64,000 nt of DNA from Vibrio maerlii (GCF_003415655.1 NZ_QRHC01000006.1:266746-330745), one strand, 5' to 3'. Shown: positions 53,296 through 62,567, numbered from the stretch's first letter. Notes: generated by a model from the letters alone, not told the origin. Translations and numbers: made by a program.

Positions 53296-53494
53296 TAATC
53301 TCAGCTCGGGATAAGAAAGTCTAAAAAGCTAATATTTTCATAAACATAGTTTAACTCATCAGTCAGTGCAGTTAATTATGATGCAAAACAAGGCAAAATC
53401 ATAAGTCAATAGCTTGCCTATTGTGTTGATTTTAACGAAGTTAGGCGCTTAAGAAGCTGTACTGAATGGCTTCAATTATCCCGAGCTGAGGTTA
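53296..53494. repeat. MITE-like element, 199 bp
   Basis: Inverted ends TAAYCTCAGCTCGGGATAA (left 53296-53314, right 53476-53494) match with one difference. The interior has no ORF. It ends 29 bp before the M14 peptidase stop. Flanks allow a short TA-type target duplication but this is not certain. Non-autonomous; needs a transposase in trans. Confidence 0.7.
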
Positions 53495-53523
53495 TTTATT
53501 ACAGTTGTTATCGATAAAGATTA

Positions 53524-54648
53524 TTACAGTTTATCAACCGTAGCCCAAACAGCTGCGAGGGTATCGTGGCCAAATGCGGCGCTGCGGTCTGGCGACCACC
53601 CATAGAGTTCATCAGCTTGGCTAATATGATCCTTAAATGGCATCTCAACGGTGTAAGACAAGCACTTAAACTGCTCACCAACCCAATTGGAACCGACAGT
53701 CAGGTTCGCTTTTCCTGGCTCATCTTTGTCGTAACCAACCTCGTCCTGAAATTCAGGTGTGATAGTTAGTAAGGCTTGTTTGAAGTGATCTTCAAGATTC
53801 TTGATGCGTTCACTGTAAGATGGAATACCTTCACCACCCGCGACAAAGTTATATGGAATGGCTTCATCACCATGAATATCCAGGAACATGTCAACACCAG
53901 TTGCTAACATGCGTTCACGCACCAGAAAAACTTCAGGACTGCGATCCATTGATGGTGTTTGCCATTCACGATTGAGGTTCACGCCAATGCCATTAGTGCG
54001 TAGGTGACCTCGAATACTGCCATCTGGGTTCATATTAGGTACGATACGGATAACAACCTTGTCGAGTAGGGCTCGACCAACGGTATCTGTTTCATCCAAT
54101 AAGCGCTGCAATAGACCCTCAATGAACCATTCAGCCATGGTTTCACCAGGGTGTTGGCGACCAATAATCCAGATATTTTTCTTTTCAGGGCTTGGTTCAC
54201 CAATTGTCAACAGACTCATGTCATTGTTGTCCAGGGTATGGCCAAGGGTTTCGAGTTTACAAGCAGGATGAGTTTGTGCACTGTGCAGCAAATCTAGATG
54301 GCGATCGTATGAGTACGGAGCAAAGTATGCAAAATACATCGACTCATGTTCAGGAATGATATCGAACGTTAATTTGTCACCGTCAAACTCAGCAGGAATA
54401 CGGAACCACTCTTCACGATCATAAGAAGCGACAACATCATAATCTACCCAGCCTTCTGGATAGGCAGATTTAGCAAGATCATTGATGGTAAAGTGATGAG
54501 ATTGTTGGGCCTCACTCTCTAAGCGAAAGTGAAACCATTGTGCGATGTCAGTCTGATTATCGGCAGGTATCGTCAGTTGGATGTCTTGGCGTGAGTCCAC
54601 AGAGACAACCTGAATGTTGCCACTCTCAAAGTTACTGAAAATTTTCAT
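53524..54648 (-). CDS. M14 family zinc carboxypeptidase (cytosolic type)
   Basis: 374 aa from the ATG at 54648 (MKIFSNFESGNIQVVSVDSR); the frame to 54690 has an unconvincing extension. An N-terminal beta domain (about 1-115, WFHFRLESEAQQSHHF) precedes the catalytic domain: zinc ligands HPGETMAEW (H-x-x-E) and the second His in LDIHGDEAIPYNF, RIVPNMNPDGSIRGHLRTNG, and the catalytic Glu in YTVEMPFKD. Members resemble eukaryotic cytosolic carboxypeptidases; substrate unknown. Acts in the cytosol, no signal peptide. Confidence 0.9.
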   Translation of the reverse strand: MKIFSNFESGNIQVVSVDSRQDIQLTIPADNQTDIAQWFHFRLESEAQQSHHFTINDLAKSAYPEGWVDYDVVASYDREEWFRIPAEFDGDKLTFDIIPEHESMYFAYFAPYSYDRHLDLLHSAQTHPACKLETLGHTLDNNDMSLLTIGEPSPEKKNIWIIGRQHPGETMAEWFIEGLLQRLLDETDTVGRALLDKVVIRIVPNMNPDGSIRGHLRTNGIGVNLNREWQTPSMDRSPEVFLVRERMLATGVDMFLDIHGDEAIPYNFVAGGEGIPSYSERIKNLEDHFKQALLTITPEFQDEVGYDKDEPGKANLTVGSNWVGEQFKCLSYTVEMPFKDHISQADELYGWSPDRSAAFGHDTLAAVWATVDKL

Positions 54649-54789
54649 TGTCGTTATTATCTCGTTGTTGAGTTGTCGTAAGGGTAGCACAACTCAACAA
54701 CAATAAAGGGCTCCCAACGCTCACTTGCTCACGCTTTATCCGACTTTAAATGTAAAATAATTCTATCAGTTTAAAGATACCCATTTTGC

Positions 54790-55677
54790 TTAGTTGAATT
54801 GATATTGAGTGCAGAACTCAATGAAGGATTTTACTTGTGGGTTCCATTCATTTTGCAGACTGTATACGCAGTGGGTATTAGAACTTAGGTGCACATTAAC
54901 GATGTCCAATGCTATCAGTTCACCGCTATTAAGTTCCTCTTGTACCGACGTAGCACTAAGCGCAGCAATGCCCATATCCAGCTTCGCACATTGCTTGATG
55001 GTTTCTATGCTGATGAACTCACTGATATTGGAGGAGTTCAAAACACCGGCTTTGATCAGTTGATGTTCAAGTTGATGGCGATAACAACAACCTTTTTCCG
55101 TCAACAACAGATGCTCGTTAGCCAACTGTTCTATGTGGATTTGGTCTTGATTTGCTAAAGAATGGGTCGGAGCGCAAACAACGACAATATCTTCGGTTTG
55201 ATAAGTATGAACATGAAGACCTTGTCGATGAAAAGGTTTTTCTAAGATAAAAGCGACGTCTATGGAATCAGAAAGGACGTCATTCTTGAGGTTTACTACA
55301 GGCGTTGGCTGTACCAAGAAACGCACGTTTGGATGAAGCGATGAATAAGCTTTGAGCAAGTGAGGCAAATAATAAGTGATGATGGTTTCATGTCCACCGA
55401 TTCGGATCGGGCTAATAACTTCGGATTGGCTCACAACCGCTCTGGCTTCATCACGCATAGCGAATAGTTTTTGAGTGTAATGAAGTAGCTGCTCACCTGA
55501 GTTTGTTAACGCCACACCCCGACCGTTTCTTTCAAATAGTTGGGTATTAAGCTCGTTTTCTAACGCTTTAATCTGATTCGTTACAGCAGACTGGACATAA
55601 CCGAGTAGGTTAGAGGCCTCGCTAAAATTGAGTGTTTGTGCTGCACATTGAAAGGTTCGAAGCTTCTTGAAATCCAT
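54790..55677 (-). CDS. LysR family transcriptional regulator
   Basis: 295 aa. HTH about residues 1-60 (LRTFQCAAQTLNFSEASNLL, VQSAVTNQIKALENELNTQL), effector domain with PIRIGGHETIITYYLPHLL. Divergent from the EamA transporter at 55806 across 128 bp, the classical arrangement in which the regulator controls the exporter. Confidence 0.9.
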   Translation of the reverse strand: MDFKKLRTFQCAAQTLNFSEASNLLGYVQSAVTNQIKALENELNTQLFERNGRGVALTNSGEQLLHYTQKLFAMRDEARAVVSQSEVISPIRIGGHETIITYYLPHLLKAYSSLHPNVRFLVQPTPVVNLKNDVLSDSIDVAFILEKPFHRQGLHVHTYQTEDIVVVCAPTHSLANQDQIHIEQLANEHLLLTEKGCCYRHQLEHQLIKAGVLNSSNISEFISIETIKQCAKLDMGIAALSATSVQEELNSGELIALDIVNVHLSSNTHCVYSLQNEWNPQVKSFIEFCTQYQFN

Positions 55678-55805
55678 AGTAACTAACCGACTTTGATGAT
55701 CTTGAGTGATTATGAAAATTGATATCTGACTTTATTAGATATCATTTTACATGAGGGAGGGGTGTTGCCAAACTATTGCTATGTCTTCTTTCACTCATTC
55801 TCACT

Positions 55806-56705
55806 ATGTCGTTTTCTAAAAATACTATTGCTTGGGTTGCGTTTGCCTTTGTAGGGATGGTTTGGGGCAGTAACTTCGTCTTCATGAAGCTCGCCTCAGA
55901 CTACATAACACCGATGCAGATCGTTTTTTGGCGAGTGTTATTTGGCTTTGTACCAATCGCATTCTTTGCATGTGCTAAAAAGACGCTCAGTTTATCTCAC
56001 CTTAAGCATGGCCATCACTTTCTAACTATGGGCTTGTTAGCTACCGTGGTTTATTACTTTGGCTTTGCTAAAGGAACATCGTTACTGTCATCTGGAATAG
56101 CGGGAGCAATCAGTGGTGCAATACCTCTATTTTCAATTATTGCGGCGGCTTTGTTTCTGACAGAAGAAGCAATTACCAAATGGAAGTTGATAGGCTCGGC
56201 ATTGGGTTTTATCGGTATTTTAATTCTGGCAAGGCCATTTAGTGCCAATGTAGATTCTGAAACGACATTAGGTGCGAGCTATATGGTGATGGGGGCAATG
56301 AGTGTCGGTTTTTCTTTCGTTTATGCAAAACGATTTATTAGTCCTTTGAAGCTATCGTCACTCGCACTCACCACTTATCAGTTAGGGGCAGGACTCATTA
56401 TTCTGTTCTTTGTTACTGATTTTGAGGGAATCGGTGCTATTACGGAATCCATATTGCCTTCGGCGGCCACAATCTTTGGTTTGGGTTTATTAGGTACCGG
56501 AATGGCTTATCTATGTTATTACTTCATCATCGAGAATTTAGGGGCTTTGACTGCCTCATCAGTAACGTACATCCCTCCCGTTATAGCGCTGGCTATTGGT
56601 GGATTGGTTATGGGAGAGGTGATCGAGACAAGAGATTATGTCGCGACTGGACTCATTCTACTTGCAGTGTCAGTCGTTGCTTTTGCCGGTAAAGCAAAGT
56701 CTTAA
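55806..56705 (+). CDS. EamA/DMT family transporter
   Basis: 299 aa from ATG 55806 (MSFSKNTIAWVAFAFVG); an upstream TTG at 55776 is less likely. Ten membrane segments in two EamA repeats (WGSNFVFMKLASDYITPMQ and LGTGMAYLCYYFIIENLGA). Exporters of this family move amino acids or related metabolites. Divergent LysR gene is the likely regulator. Confidence 0.9.
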   Translation: MSFSKNTIAWVAFAFVGMVWGSNFVFMKLASDYITPMQIVFWRVLFGFVPIAFFACAKKTLSLSHLKHGHHFLTMGLLATVVYYFGFAKGTSLLSSGIAGAISGAIPLFSIIAAALFLTEEAITKWKLIGSALGFIGILILARPFSANVDSETTLGASYMVMGAMSVGFSFVYAKRFISPLKLSSLALTTYQLGAGLIILFFVTDFEGIGAITESILPSAATIFGLGLLGTGMAYLCYYFIIENLGALTASSVTYIPPVIALAIGGLVMGEVIETRDYVATGLILLAVSVVAFAGKAKS

Positions 56706-56822
56706 CTCAATTTGAAGCCATGGAGTTGGTTTAGGGTAAGACAGGACTTAACCTCAATCACTTTTTCATTTCCTAGCTTGTGTTAGAGTGCTTGCATAAC
56801 CAATCATTAATGGAACGAAAAG

Positions 56823-57167
56823 ATGTCGTCAGATTTTTATGGCACTAGCGCCGCGTATGCACGTAACGAAGCAGGTTACCGAGAAAAAGCACTTAAGCTT
56901 TATCCGTGGGTGTGTGGTAACTGTGCTCGAGAGTTTGTTTACTCGAACCTGCGTGAACTGACGGTTCACCACAAAGATCACGATCATACCAATAACCCTG
57001 AAGACGGTAGCAACTGGGAACTACTATGCTTGTACTGCCACGATCATGAGCATAGCAAATATCTCGATCATGAGCGTTACGGCTCAGAGGTAAAACCTGG
57101 TGAGGATGAACATGAAAGCGCAACTTATAATCCGTTCGCTGACTTGGCTAAGATGATGAAGAAGTAA
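56823..57167 (+). CDS. yajD: YajD-type HNH nuclease
   Basis: 114 aa. Zinc/HNH pattern: CGNCAREFVYSNLRELTVHH, then the central KDHDHTNNPEDGSNWELLCLYCHD with the HNH residues. Small HNH nucleases of the YajD family are widespread and of unknown role. GGAACG ribosome site upstream. Monocistronic. Confidence 0.9.
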   Translation: MSSDFYGTSAAYARNEAGYREKALKLYPWVCGNCAREFVYSNLRELTVHHKDHDHTNNPEDGSNWELLCLYCHDHEHSKYLDHERYGSEVKPGEDEHESATYNPFADLAKMMKK

Positions 57168-57199
57168 TCTCTTAACGCGAGAGATTGCTGTTAATCCAG

Positions 57200-57928
57200 T
57201 TAATAAAATTGCCCATTCTCTAAGAAGTAGGCAACTAAAGAGATGACCTGAGGGTCATCTTTTAGTTTATGGTGTACCACTTCAACTTTTTTGAAGTCGT
57301 ACATATTAGCCAGCTTTGTCGACTCAACACTAACTAAGCCGTCATTTGGTTGTTCAAACATGCTTTTAGTAATGCTGTAACCTTTCGTTCCCGCAATTAC
57401 CCCAAACTCAAAGTCTGGTGTTGGTAATGTCTGAGATAGTCCATTTTCTGAAGAGACTAAGGCGGGCGGCACTTCGCCAAACCAGTTCGCCCAGAATCGA
57501 TCTTGATAATGGTCGGCTACATCACTTCCATGGTTTGGTGTTCCAAGCATCACAGTACGACCTAAGCGCTCTTGTTGTTGCAGCTGATGATGGTTGCCTA
57601 GGTAGTGACGAATCACCAAACCGCCCAAAGAGTGACCTACAAAGTGAATCTTGCCCGCTCCATCAATGCATTGTTCAATTTGATTGTCTGTCTCTTGGAG
57701 CATCCTATTTAACGTAACCCCAACAGTGTCATAATCGAGAACGCAAGTGTTATATCCTGATTCGATAAGTCCTTGGCTTAATGTGTTCATTGAACGCCCA
57801 CTTTTCGTCAAGCCGTGGATGACGACCACAAGTTCATTATTATCGCTATTGGAATGTAATGCAGGATAGGTTGAACACGCTGAAAGTAGCATAGCCAAAG
57901 TGACGATACCCCAGTGTTTTAAATGCAT
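57200..57928 (-). CDS. Alpha/beta-hydrolase lipoprotein (lipase-like)
   Basis: 242 aa. Lipobox TLAMLLSACSTYP near residue 18. Oxyanion strand VVVIHGLTKSG, nucleophile elbow FVGHSLGGLVIRHYLG (Ser near 97), and acid and His later (PNDGLVSVES, VEVVHHKLKDDP). PGAP1/lipase-like fold, anchored to the membrane and facing the periplasm. Substrate not known. Confidence 0.88.
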   Translation of the reverse strand: MHLKHWGIVTLAMLLSACSTYPALHSNSDNNELVVVIHGLTKSGRSMNTLSQGLIESGYNTCVLDYDTVGVTLNRMLQETDNQIEQCIDGAGKIHFVGHSLGGLVIRHYLGNHHQLQQQERLGRTVMLGTPNHGSDVADHYQDRFWANWFGEVPPALVSSENGLSQTLPTPDFEFGVIAGTKGYSITKSMFEQPNDGLVSVESTKLANMYDFKKVEVVHHKLKDDPQVISLVAYFLENGQFY

Positions 57929-58147
57929 GTTCCAACCTCAAAAAATTACGTAACGACAGTAGGATATCAGTATGAAATGGAGTGTGAATGCTAATGCAGT
58001 CAGGTTTTTGTGAGTTTTGCTGTCTGTCCGAGATTTACAGAGTCGATTTGAGAATATGAGATCGGTGCATAGGCATCGGGGCTGTATTTTAGCGCACAAT
58101 AGACAAAACGAAGACTTGCCGACAGCCTCACTGAATAAGGAATTAAC

Positions 58148-58447
58148 GTGATAAGACATATCTTGCTCATCAAATTCAAACAAGATACTAGCAATACTCA
58201 AATCGAAGAACTTATGGCGCTTTTCACATCAATGACAAACAAAGTTGACGGAGTGGTGGGAGTAGAGTGGGGAGCAAACAATAGCCCTGAAGGTAAGAAT
58301 CAAGGATATACCCATTCAGTTCTGATGACGTTCGCCGATGAATCTGGAAGAGCAAACTATCTACCGCATCCTGAGCACGACGCTTTGAAAGGTGTTTTCC
58401 GACCTATCCTCGAAGATATTATAGTGTTTGATTATCAACCTGCGTAA
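58148..58447 (+). CDS. Dabb (stress-responsive A/B barrel) protein
   Basis: 99 aa. GTG start with AAGGA 7 nt upstream. MIRHILLIKFKQDTSN and the VVGVEWGANNSPEGKNQGYT and YLPHPEHDALK segments match the dimeric alpha-beta barrel Dabb family. Function varies in the family and is unknown here. Confidence 0.88.
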   Translation: MIRHILLIKFKQDTSNTQIEELMALFTSMTNKVDGVVGVEWGANNSPEGKNQGYTHSVLMTFADESGRANYLPHPEHDALKGVFRPILEDIIVFDYQPA

Positions 58448-58577
58448 TGACGGTATGGTGTTACATACTATGTGATAAACAGGGAACGATTAGCGCTATT
58501 TAGCGAATGAAATCTAAGCCCCCGTTACCTTCAAATGAAGATTGTTTAGAAGATTAGAATACCAAGGGAAGGTATAC

Positions 58578-60035
58578 ATGCAGATCAAAATTAGTCAGCT
58601 TAAAATTGAGAACGGGTTACATACTCTGTCGATTCCAGAATGGCAGATAGAAGATAACCAATCTTGGGGAGTATTTAGCACCGATGGCGATATTGGGTCT
58701 ATGCTCGGTGATCTGTTGTGTGGTGAATATAAGGTTTCGGCAGAGGCTTGTTGGATTAGCAATCCAAATATTGCTCAGGTCTCTCTTGCTGAGCAGCAAA
58801 GGCTGTTAGAAGAAGAGCTAGCGAATGATGATACAGATTTCCTTGACCGCATAGATACTGGAACAGATGTGGAATCGCTCATCTATCTGCAATGCAAAGA
58901 CGAAGCGCTAACGGCGAAATTACTTTATGACCTCGATCTAACCCACCTTGCAGGAAGTGGATTTCGAGTACTCTCAACTGGAGAGACACGTCGCGTGATG
59001 TTAGCAAGAGCGCTTGCGACAAAACCAGCTTTGCTTGTATTAGATAACCCGTTCGTCGGTTTAGATGTTGAACACAGAGCTTCTCTTGCTCGCTACCTTA
59101 AGCAATTATCCAACACGCTGCAGATGCTAGTGACATTCAATCGTGAAGAAGACCTTCCAGATTGGATTACCCAAATCGCATTGTTCAATCATGGTGCTCT
59201 TGACTCCTTTATGCAAAAGGAAGAGTGGGAGAGTCACCCAGTTATTAAGCAGATTAAGTCTCAGTCGCGCAAGCAAAGTGAGGAAGTACTGAGACTGGTT
59301 CAGAGTCATCAACATTCAAGTCAGTTTCCAGATCCAATCTTTCAAATCAAAGCAGGCAAAGTCGCGTACACGGAGAAAACTATATTCTTGGGTGTTGATT
59401 GGCGAATTAATCAAGGTGAGCATTGGCAGCTAAAGGGGCCGAATGGATGTGGAAAAAGTACCTTACTTGGTTTGATATTTGGTGATCATCCGCAGTGCTA
59501 TTCCAATGATATTTATATCTTTGGAAACAAGCGTGGTAGCGGCGAAACCATTTGGGAAATCAAACAAAACATAGGTATGGTTTCATCAGCACTTCATCTT
59601 CAGTATCGAGTCAGTTGTAGTGCGCTTGAAGTTATTTTATCTGGTTTTTATGACTCAATTGGCCTGTATACACAACCAAGTAAACGAGAACAACAAATAG
59701 CAATGGAATGGCTGCAAATACTCCATATGAGTGAATATGCCCGTACCTCATTCAGACAGCTTGATTATGGTCAGCAACGGTTGCTCCTTATTGCTCGTGC
59801 CATCGTTAAACAACCTACATTACTTATCCTTGATGAGCCTTATCAAGGTCTTGATTACCTTGGTCGTCGTTTGGTCAAAAACGCCCTAGAACTCATCGCG
59901 AGAGACAATCTGAGCCAACTGCTCTACGTCTCGCATTATGCTGGGGACAAGCTAGAAACCATCAAGAACGAGCTTCAGTTTGTGTATGACGAAAACGCTG
60001 AATGCTATAGGGCAGAGATCATTCGAGGCGAATAG
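58578..60035 (+). CDS. modF: ModF-like tandem ABC ATPase
   Basis: 485 aa from the ATG at 58578, which has GGAAGG upstream; the frame to 58542 is rejected. Two ATPase halves. The first is degenerate (its P-loop region reads FSTDGDIGSM, without the Walker Lys-Ser) but keeps STGETRRVMLARAL and VLDNPFVGLD. The second has a proper Walker A GPNGCGKST, LDYGQQRLLLIARAI and LILDEPYQGLD. ModF (PhrA) is a soluble protein of molybdate-related operons in E. coli; its role is unclear. No mod genes are adjacent here. Confidence 0.85.
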   Translation: MQIKISQLKIENGLHTLSIPEWQIEDNQSWGVFSTDGDIGSMLGDLLCGEYKVSAEACWISNPNIAQVSLAEQQRLLEEELANDDTDFLDRIDTGTDVESLIYLQCKDEALTAKLLYDLDLTHLAGSGFRVLSTGETRRVMLARALATKPALLVLDNPFVGLDVEHRASLARYLKQLSNTLQMLVTFNREEDLPDWITQIALFNHGALDSFMQKEEWESHPVIKQIKSQSRKQSEEVLRLVQSHQHSSQFPDPIFQIKAGKVAYTEKTIFLGVDWRINQGEHWQLKGPNGCGKSTLLGLIFGDHPQCYSNDIYIFGNKRGSGETIWEIKQNIGMVSSALHLQYRVSCSALEVILSGFYDSIGLYTQPSKREQQIAMEWLQILHMSEYARTSFRQLDYGQQRLLLIARAIVKQPTLLILDEPYQGLDYLGRRLVKNALELIARDNLSQLLYVSHYAGDKLETIKNELQFVYDENAECYRAEIIRGE

Positions 60036-60091
60036 TGTTAGGTTGAGTTGTTGGCTTTTTCATACACCTGATTTTGGGAGCATTAAGTCTT

Positions 60092-60264
60092 ATGGAAAAT
60101 CAGCTTTCTAAGACGCTTTTTTGGTTGGAGAGCAAATTAGCATAGCCGACATCGCACTGTATGCTTGCACCTATATTTCCCATGAATATTTCCAACAATA
60201 GCCACATATACAGAGCTGGATCAAACACATAGCCTCGCCAGATGGGTATGTTGGAATGTCATAA
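60092..60264 (+). pseudogene. Glutathione S-transferase C-terminal remnant
   Basis: Reading in one frame: FLVGEQISIADIALYACTY, ISHEYFQQ, a TAG stop, then PHIQSWIKHIASPDGYVGMS. These are the C-terminal domain of a GST (VGE..SIADIALY, then the ...W..R...PG pattern). MENQLSKT just upstream fits the preceding helix but is in another frame. With a frameshift and a stop and no N-terminal thioredoxin domain, it is a decayed fragment of about 170 bp. Confidence 0.75.
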
Positions 60265-60286
60265 TCAACATTGAGCAGGGCAGAGC

Positions 60287-60457
60287 ATGGATCGTTGTGG
60301 GCAGTGTAAGCAATTTACGCGAACAAAAGACAATCAAAAGGACCTATGTGGGGCATGGGAGCAACCAACGCTCGCCAATCGACCGGCATGTCAGTTTTTT
60401 ATCCCGAAAAATTTAAGTTTATTCTTGGACAACCAAAGTAGGAAAAACAATGTTTGA
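60287..60457 (+). CDS. Small Cys-rich protein, 56 aa
   Basis: MDRCGQCKQFTRTKDNQKDL, then CGAWEQPTLANRPACQFF and a short tail. Four Cys (4, 7, 21, 35), the first two as CxxC, suggest zinc binding. AGGGC is about 7 nt before the ATG. It overlaps the next gene (ATG at 60450, stop at 60457), so the two are probably translationally coupled. The composition pattern (C-G-x-C, then CGAWEQPTLANRPAC) looks conserved rather than random. Confidence 0.6.
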   Translation: MDRCGQCKQFTRTKDNQKDLCGAWEQPTLANRPACQFFIPKNLSLFLDNQSRKNNV

Positions 60458-61037
60458 ACCGACTGATGAGAATGTGGATGAGTTAAAACTCGCAATCTCC
60501 CTACCAGATTTACACACAACCGATTTTGGACATTTGATTAGCCTAGACGACCTTCCGTCAACCAAATTTTCTGAGCTGGATTACGATGCTTGGTTTCTGT
60601 CAGGTATAGGGTCTAAGTACATTCGTAACTTAACTAACGTGTGTGAAACCCAGGGTATCGAACTGGTTGTTTTTGATAGTCCATATCACGATACAACAGC
60701 AATTCATGATGTTGTGGTGAACTTAGCCAACAAGCTTTTTTCTAAAGAAATGCCTAACAATATAGATATAGCGGATATTCGAAATCTTAATCAAAGTTCT
60801 GATCATTTACTGGCATTTAACAGCAAACGTGAAGCGCTTTGCTTTCTTAAAGAGCAAGAGTTGGGAGAGGTCATTGGGGGTGTTTATCTGGCTCACGGTG
60901 GAACCGATCTAGAAGAATATGAAAAGTCGAACAAAGCGTTGCAGAACCACATTTCAGATTATGGTTTTCTTTGTTCGAGCTTTCTTTCTACCGGTATCGC
61001 TGAATGTACGATCTTACTTGGGGTTCGATCTAAGTAA
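60450..61037 (+). CDS. Hypothetical protein
   Basis: 195 aa, acidic, no signal or membrane segment. GTAGGAAAAACA upstream. Patches such as GGVYLAHGGTDLEEYEKSNK are Gly-rich and could be a nucleotide-binding loop but no family is recognised. Overlaps the Cys-rich mini-gene by 8 bp. Confidence 0.6.
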   Translation: MFEPTDENVDELKLAISLPDLHTTDFGHLISLDDLPSTKFSELDYDAWFLSGIGSKYIRNLTNVCETQGIELVVFDSPYHDTTAIHDVVVNLANKLFSKEMPNNIDIADIRNLNQSSDHLLAFNSKREALCFLKEQELGEVIGGVYLAHGGTDLEEYEKSNKALQNHISDYGFLCSSFLSTGIAECTILLGVRSK

Positions 61038-61038
61038 C

Positions 61039-61458
61039 TTATTCTGACGGTAAGTGTTGTTTGAGCTCTCTTAGCATCAAGTAGGCACTTTCACCCGATA
61101 GGTCATAGGGTTTGAATTCATCAGAGCCAGAGAATTGTAGGTTCAACAATGAAGTTAAGTGAGATTGTGGTACATCGCCCATTGACCAATCCCCAAACTG
61201 TCTCGAGTGAATTTATTTGTAGTAAACGATGGTGACGTTACTGTGTCGTCAATCGTTGACGATGTAATTATAAGTATTGTTGACGGCTTCTCGCGAGCCC
61301 TCTAGACACTGCATGAAGTAGTCTTCATTGTGGCTAAGAAGACCGGTGATTTTACTTTCTTTGTTGTGTTCGTGAGATTTGTCTAAGATGTCTTGTAACG
61401 CGGCTGGATCACATTCTTTTGATAGGGTACTTACGTAGATCAGTCGAACTAAAGGCAT
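61039..61458 (-). pseudogene. BLUF blue-light sensor protein, two in-frame stops
   Basis: The frame from ATG 61458 reads MPLVRLIYVSTLSKECDP, then ITGLLSHNEDYFMQCLEGSR, the N-terminal flavin-binding half of BLUF (RLIYVS with the Tyr and the ITGLL/FMQ.LEG core). A TGA follows at 61249, the next residues RHSNVTIVYYK continue the domain, then a TAA (61213) and IHSRQFGDWSMGD and so on to a stop at 61039. The whole 139-codon frame is otherwise conserved, so it is a recently inactivated single-domain BLUF photoreceptor, or two sequencing errors. Confidence 0.8.
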
Positions 61459-61619
61459 AACGTCCACTCTGTATGTTGTTGTGATTATTATCAAATATAA
61501 TCTATAGCGCTGAAATTGCTAATTGATGGTGCATTTTTCAAAATCGGCTTTGCTTCTCATATTTTCTCAAAACTCTCTCTTAAGCTATAGATGGGTCCTT
61601 CCATTGAGAGGTGCACGCT

Positions 61620-62000
61620 ATGTCTATAGAACGTCATGGAATAACGTTAGGTATTGAACACATTGGCTCTGACTTGGTATTAGTCTTTAAGGCGACAGGG
61701 AAACTCACGCATGAAGACTATGTGCGTATTGAGCCGGTCTTGCAGTCAAGCTTAAAGGGAGTCAATGTCGATGAGATAAAGATGTTAGTCGATATCACCG
61801 AATTTTCTGGATGGGAGTTACGAGCTGCCTGGGATGATTTTAAACTTGGCAAAGAGCTTGGCTTTGATATCGAGAAGGTTGCCATTTATGGTGAGAACAA
61901 TTGGCAAGAACTCGCGGCGAAAATCGGAAGCTGGTTTATTTCGGGCAAGATGAAATCATTCGATAACTATCAATCAGCAGTTGAATGGTTGAACGACTGA
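61620..62000 (+). CDS. STAS/SpoIIAA-like protein
   Basis: 126 aa from the ATG at 61620 (MSIERHGITLGIEHIGSD), with GAGAGG 8-9 nt upstream; the GTG at 61611 is rejected. The fold is that of SpoIIAA-like (PF11964) proteins: VFKATGKLTHEDYVRIEPVL, MLVDITEFSGWELRAAWDD, then KVAIYGEN. Function unknown; members are soluble and often stress-linked. Divergent from the BLUF pseudogene. A terminator follows. Confidence 0.88.
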   Translation: MSIERHGITLGIEHIGSDLVLVFKATGKLTHEDYVRIEPVLQSSLKGVNVDEIKMLVDITEFSGWELRAAWDDFKLGKELGFDIEKVAIYGENNWQELAAKIGSWFISGKMKSFDNYQSAVEWLND

Positions 62001-62030
62001 GCCGTTTATTATTATCACTGTAGACACTGA

Positions 62031-62058
62031 AAGCATGGCAGAAATGCCGTGCTTTTTT
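62031..62058 (+). terminator. Rho-independent terminator
   Basis: AAGCATGGCA and TGCCGTGCTT pair with one T-G wobble across GAAA, followed by TTTTCA. Confidence 0.85.
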
Positions 62059-62088
62059 CATTAACAAACTGGCAAAGAAGAGGAATAC

Positions 62089-62544
62089 ATGATTCCGTTG
62101 AATACATCCGTTGTGTCGGGAGTTGCGCTATCTGAGTTTGATGGCGAGATTAAAATGCTATTGATGAAGCGAGTAAAAGGTGGCTTCTGGTGTCATGTTG
62201 CTGGGGGAATTGAAGGTGAAGAAACGGGATCTGAGGCAATTGTTCGTGAGTTTCGCGAAGAGACTCAGATTAAAGTCGCTGAGCTTTATAATGCTCAGTT
62301 TCTAGAGCAATTTTATGAATCTAATGTCAATGTCATAGAGTTGATACCGGTGTTTGCTGTGGTTTGCCCACCAGAACAAGTCGTTACATTGAACGAAGAA
62401 CACTCCGAATTTAAATGGTGTACATTAGAGGAGGCATTGGCATTAGCACCTTTTCCAAATCAACATGCAGTCTATAAGCATATTTGGTCCTATTTTGTTG
62501 AGCGTCCAATCCATCCGCTTTACCGAGTTAAAATCACACAGTAA
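62089..62544 (+). CDS. NUDIX hydrolase
   Basis: 151 aa. NUDIX box GGIEGEETGSEAIVREF with REETQI, complete with the metal-binding Glu residues (residues about 40-62). AGAGGAA upstream. Second NUDIX of the window and not closely related to the first. Substrate unknown. The next gene follows 23 bp later and may be cotranscribed. Confidence 0.9.
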   Translation: MIPLNTSVVSGVALSEFDGEIKMLLMKRVKGGFWCHVAGGIEGEETGSEAIVREFREETQIKVAELYNAQFLEQFYESNVNVIELIPVFAVVCPPEQVVTLNEEHSEFKWCTLEEALALAPFPNQHAVYKHIWSYFVERPIHPLYRVKITQ

Positions 62545-62567
62545 GAAAAGAGGTTAGGGATAACACT

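Noticed and set aside
61249..61251. TGA in the BLUF frame as a selenocysteine or readthrough codon
   Set aside because: A second stop (TAA, 61213-61215) lies 36 bases further in the same frame and cannot be selenocysteine, so gene decay or error is simpler.
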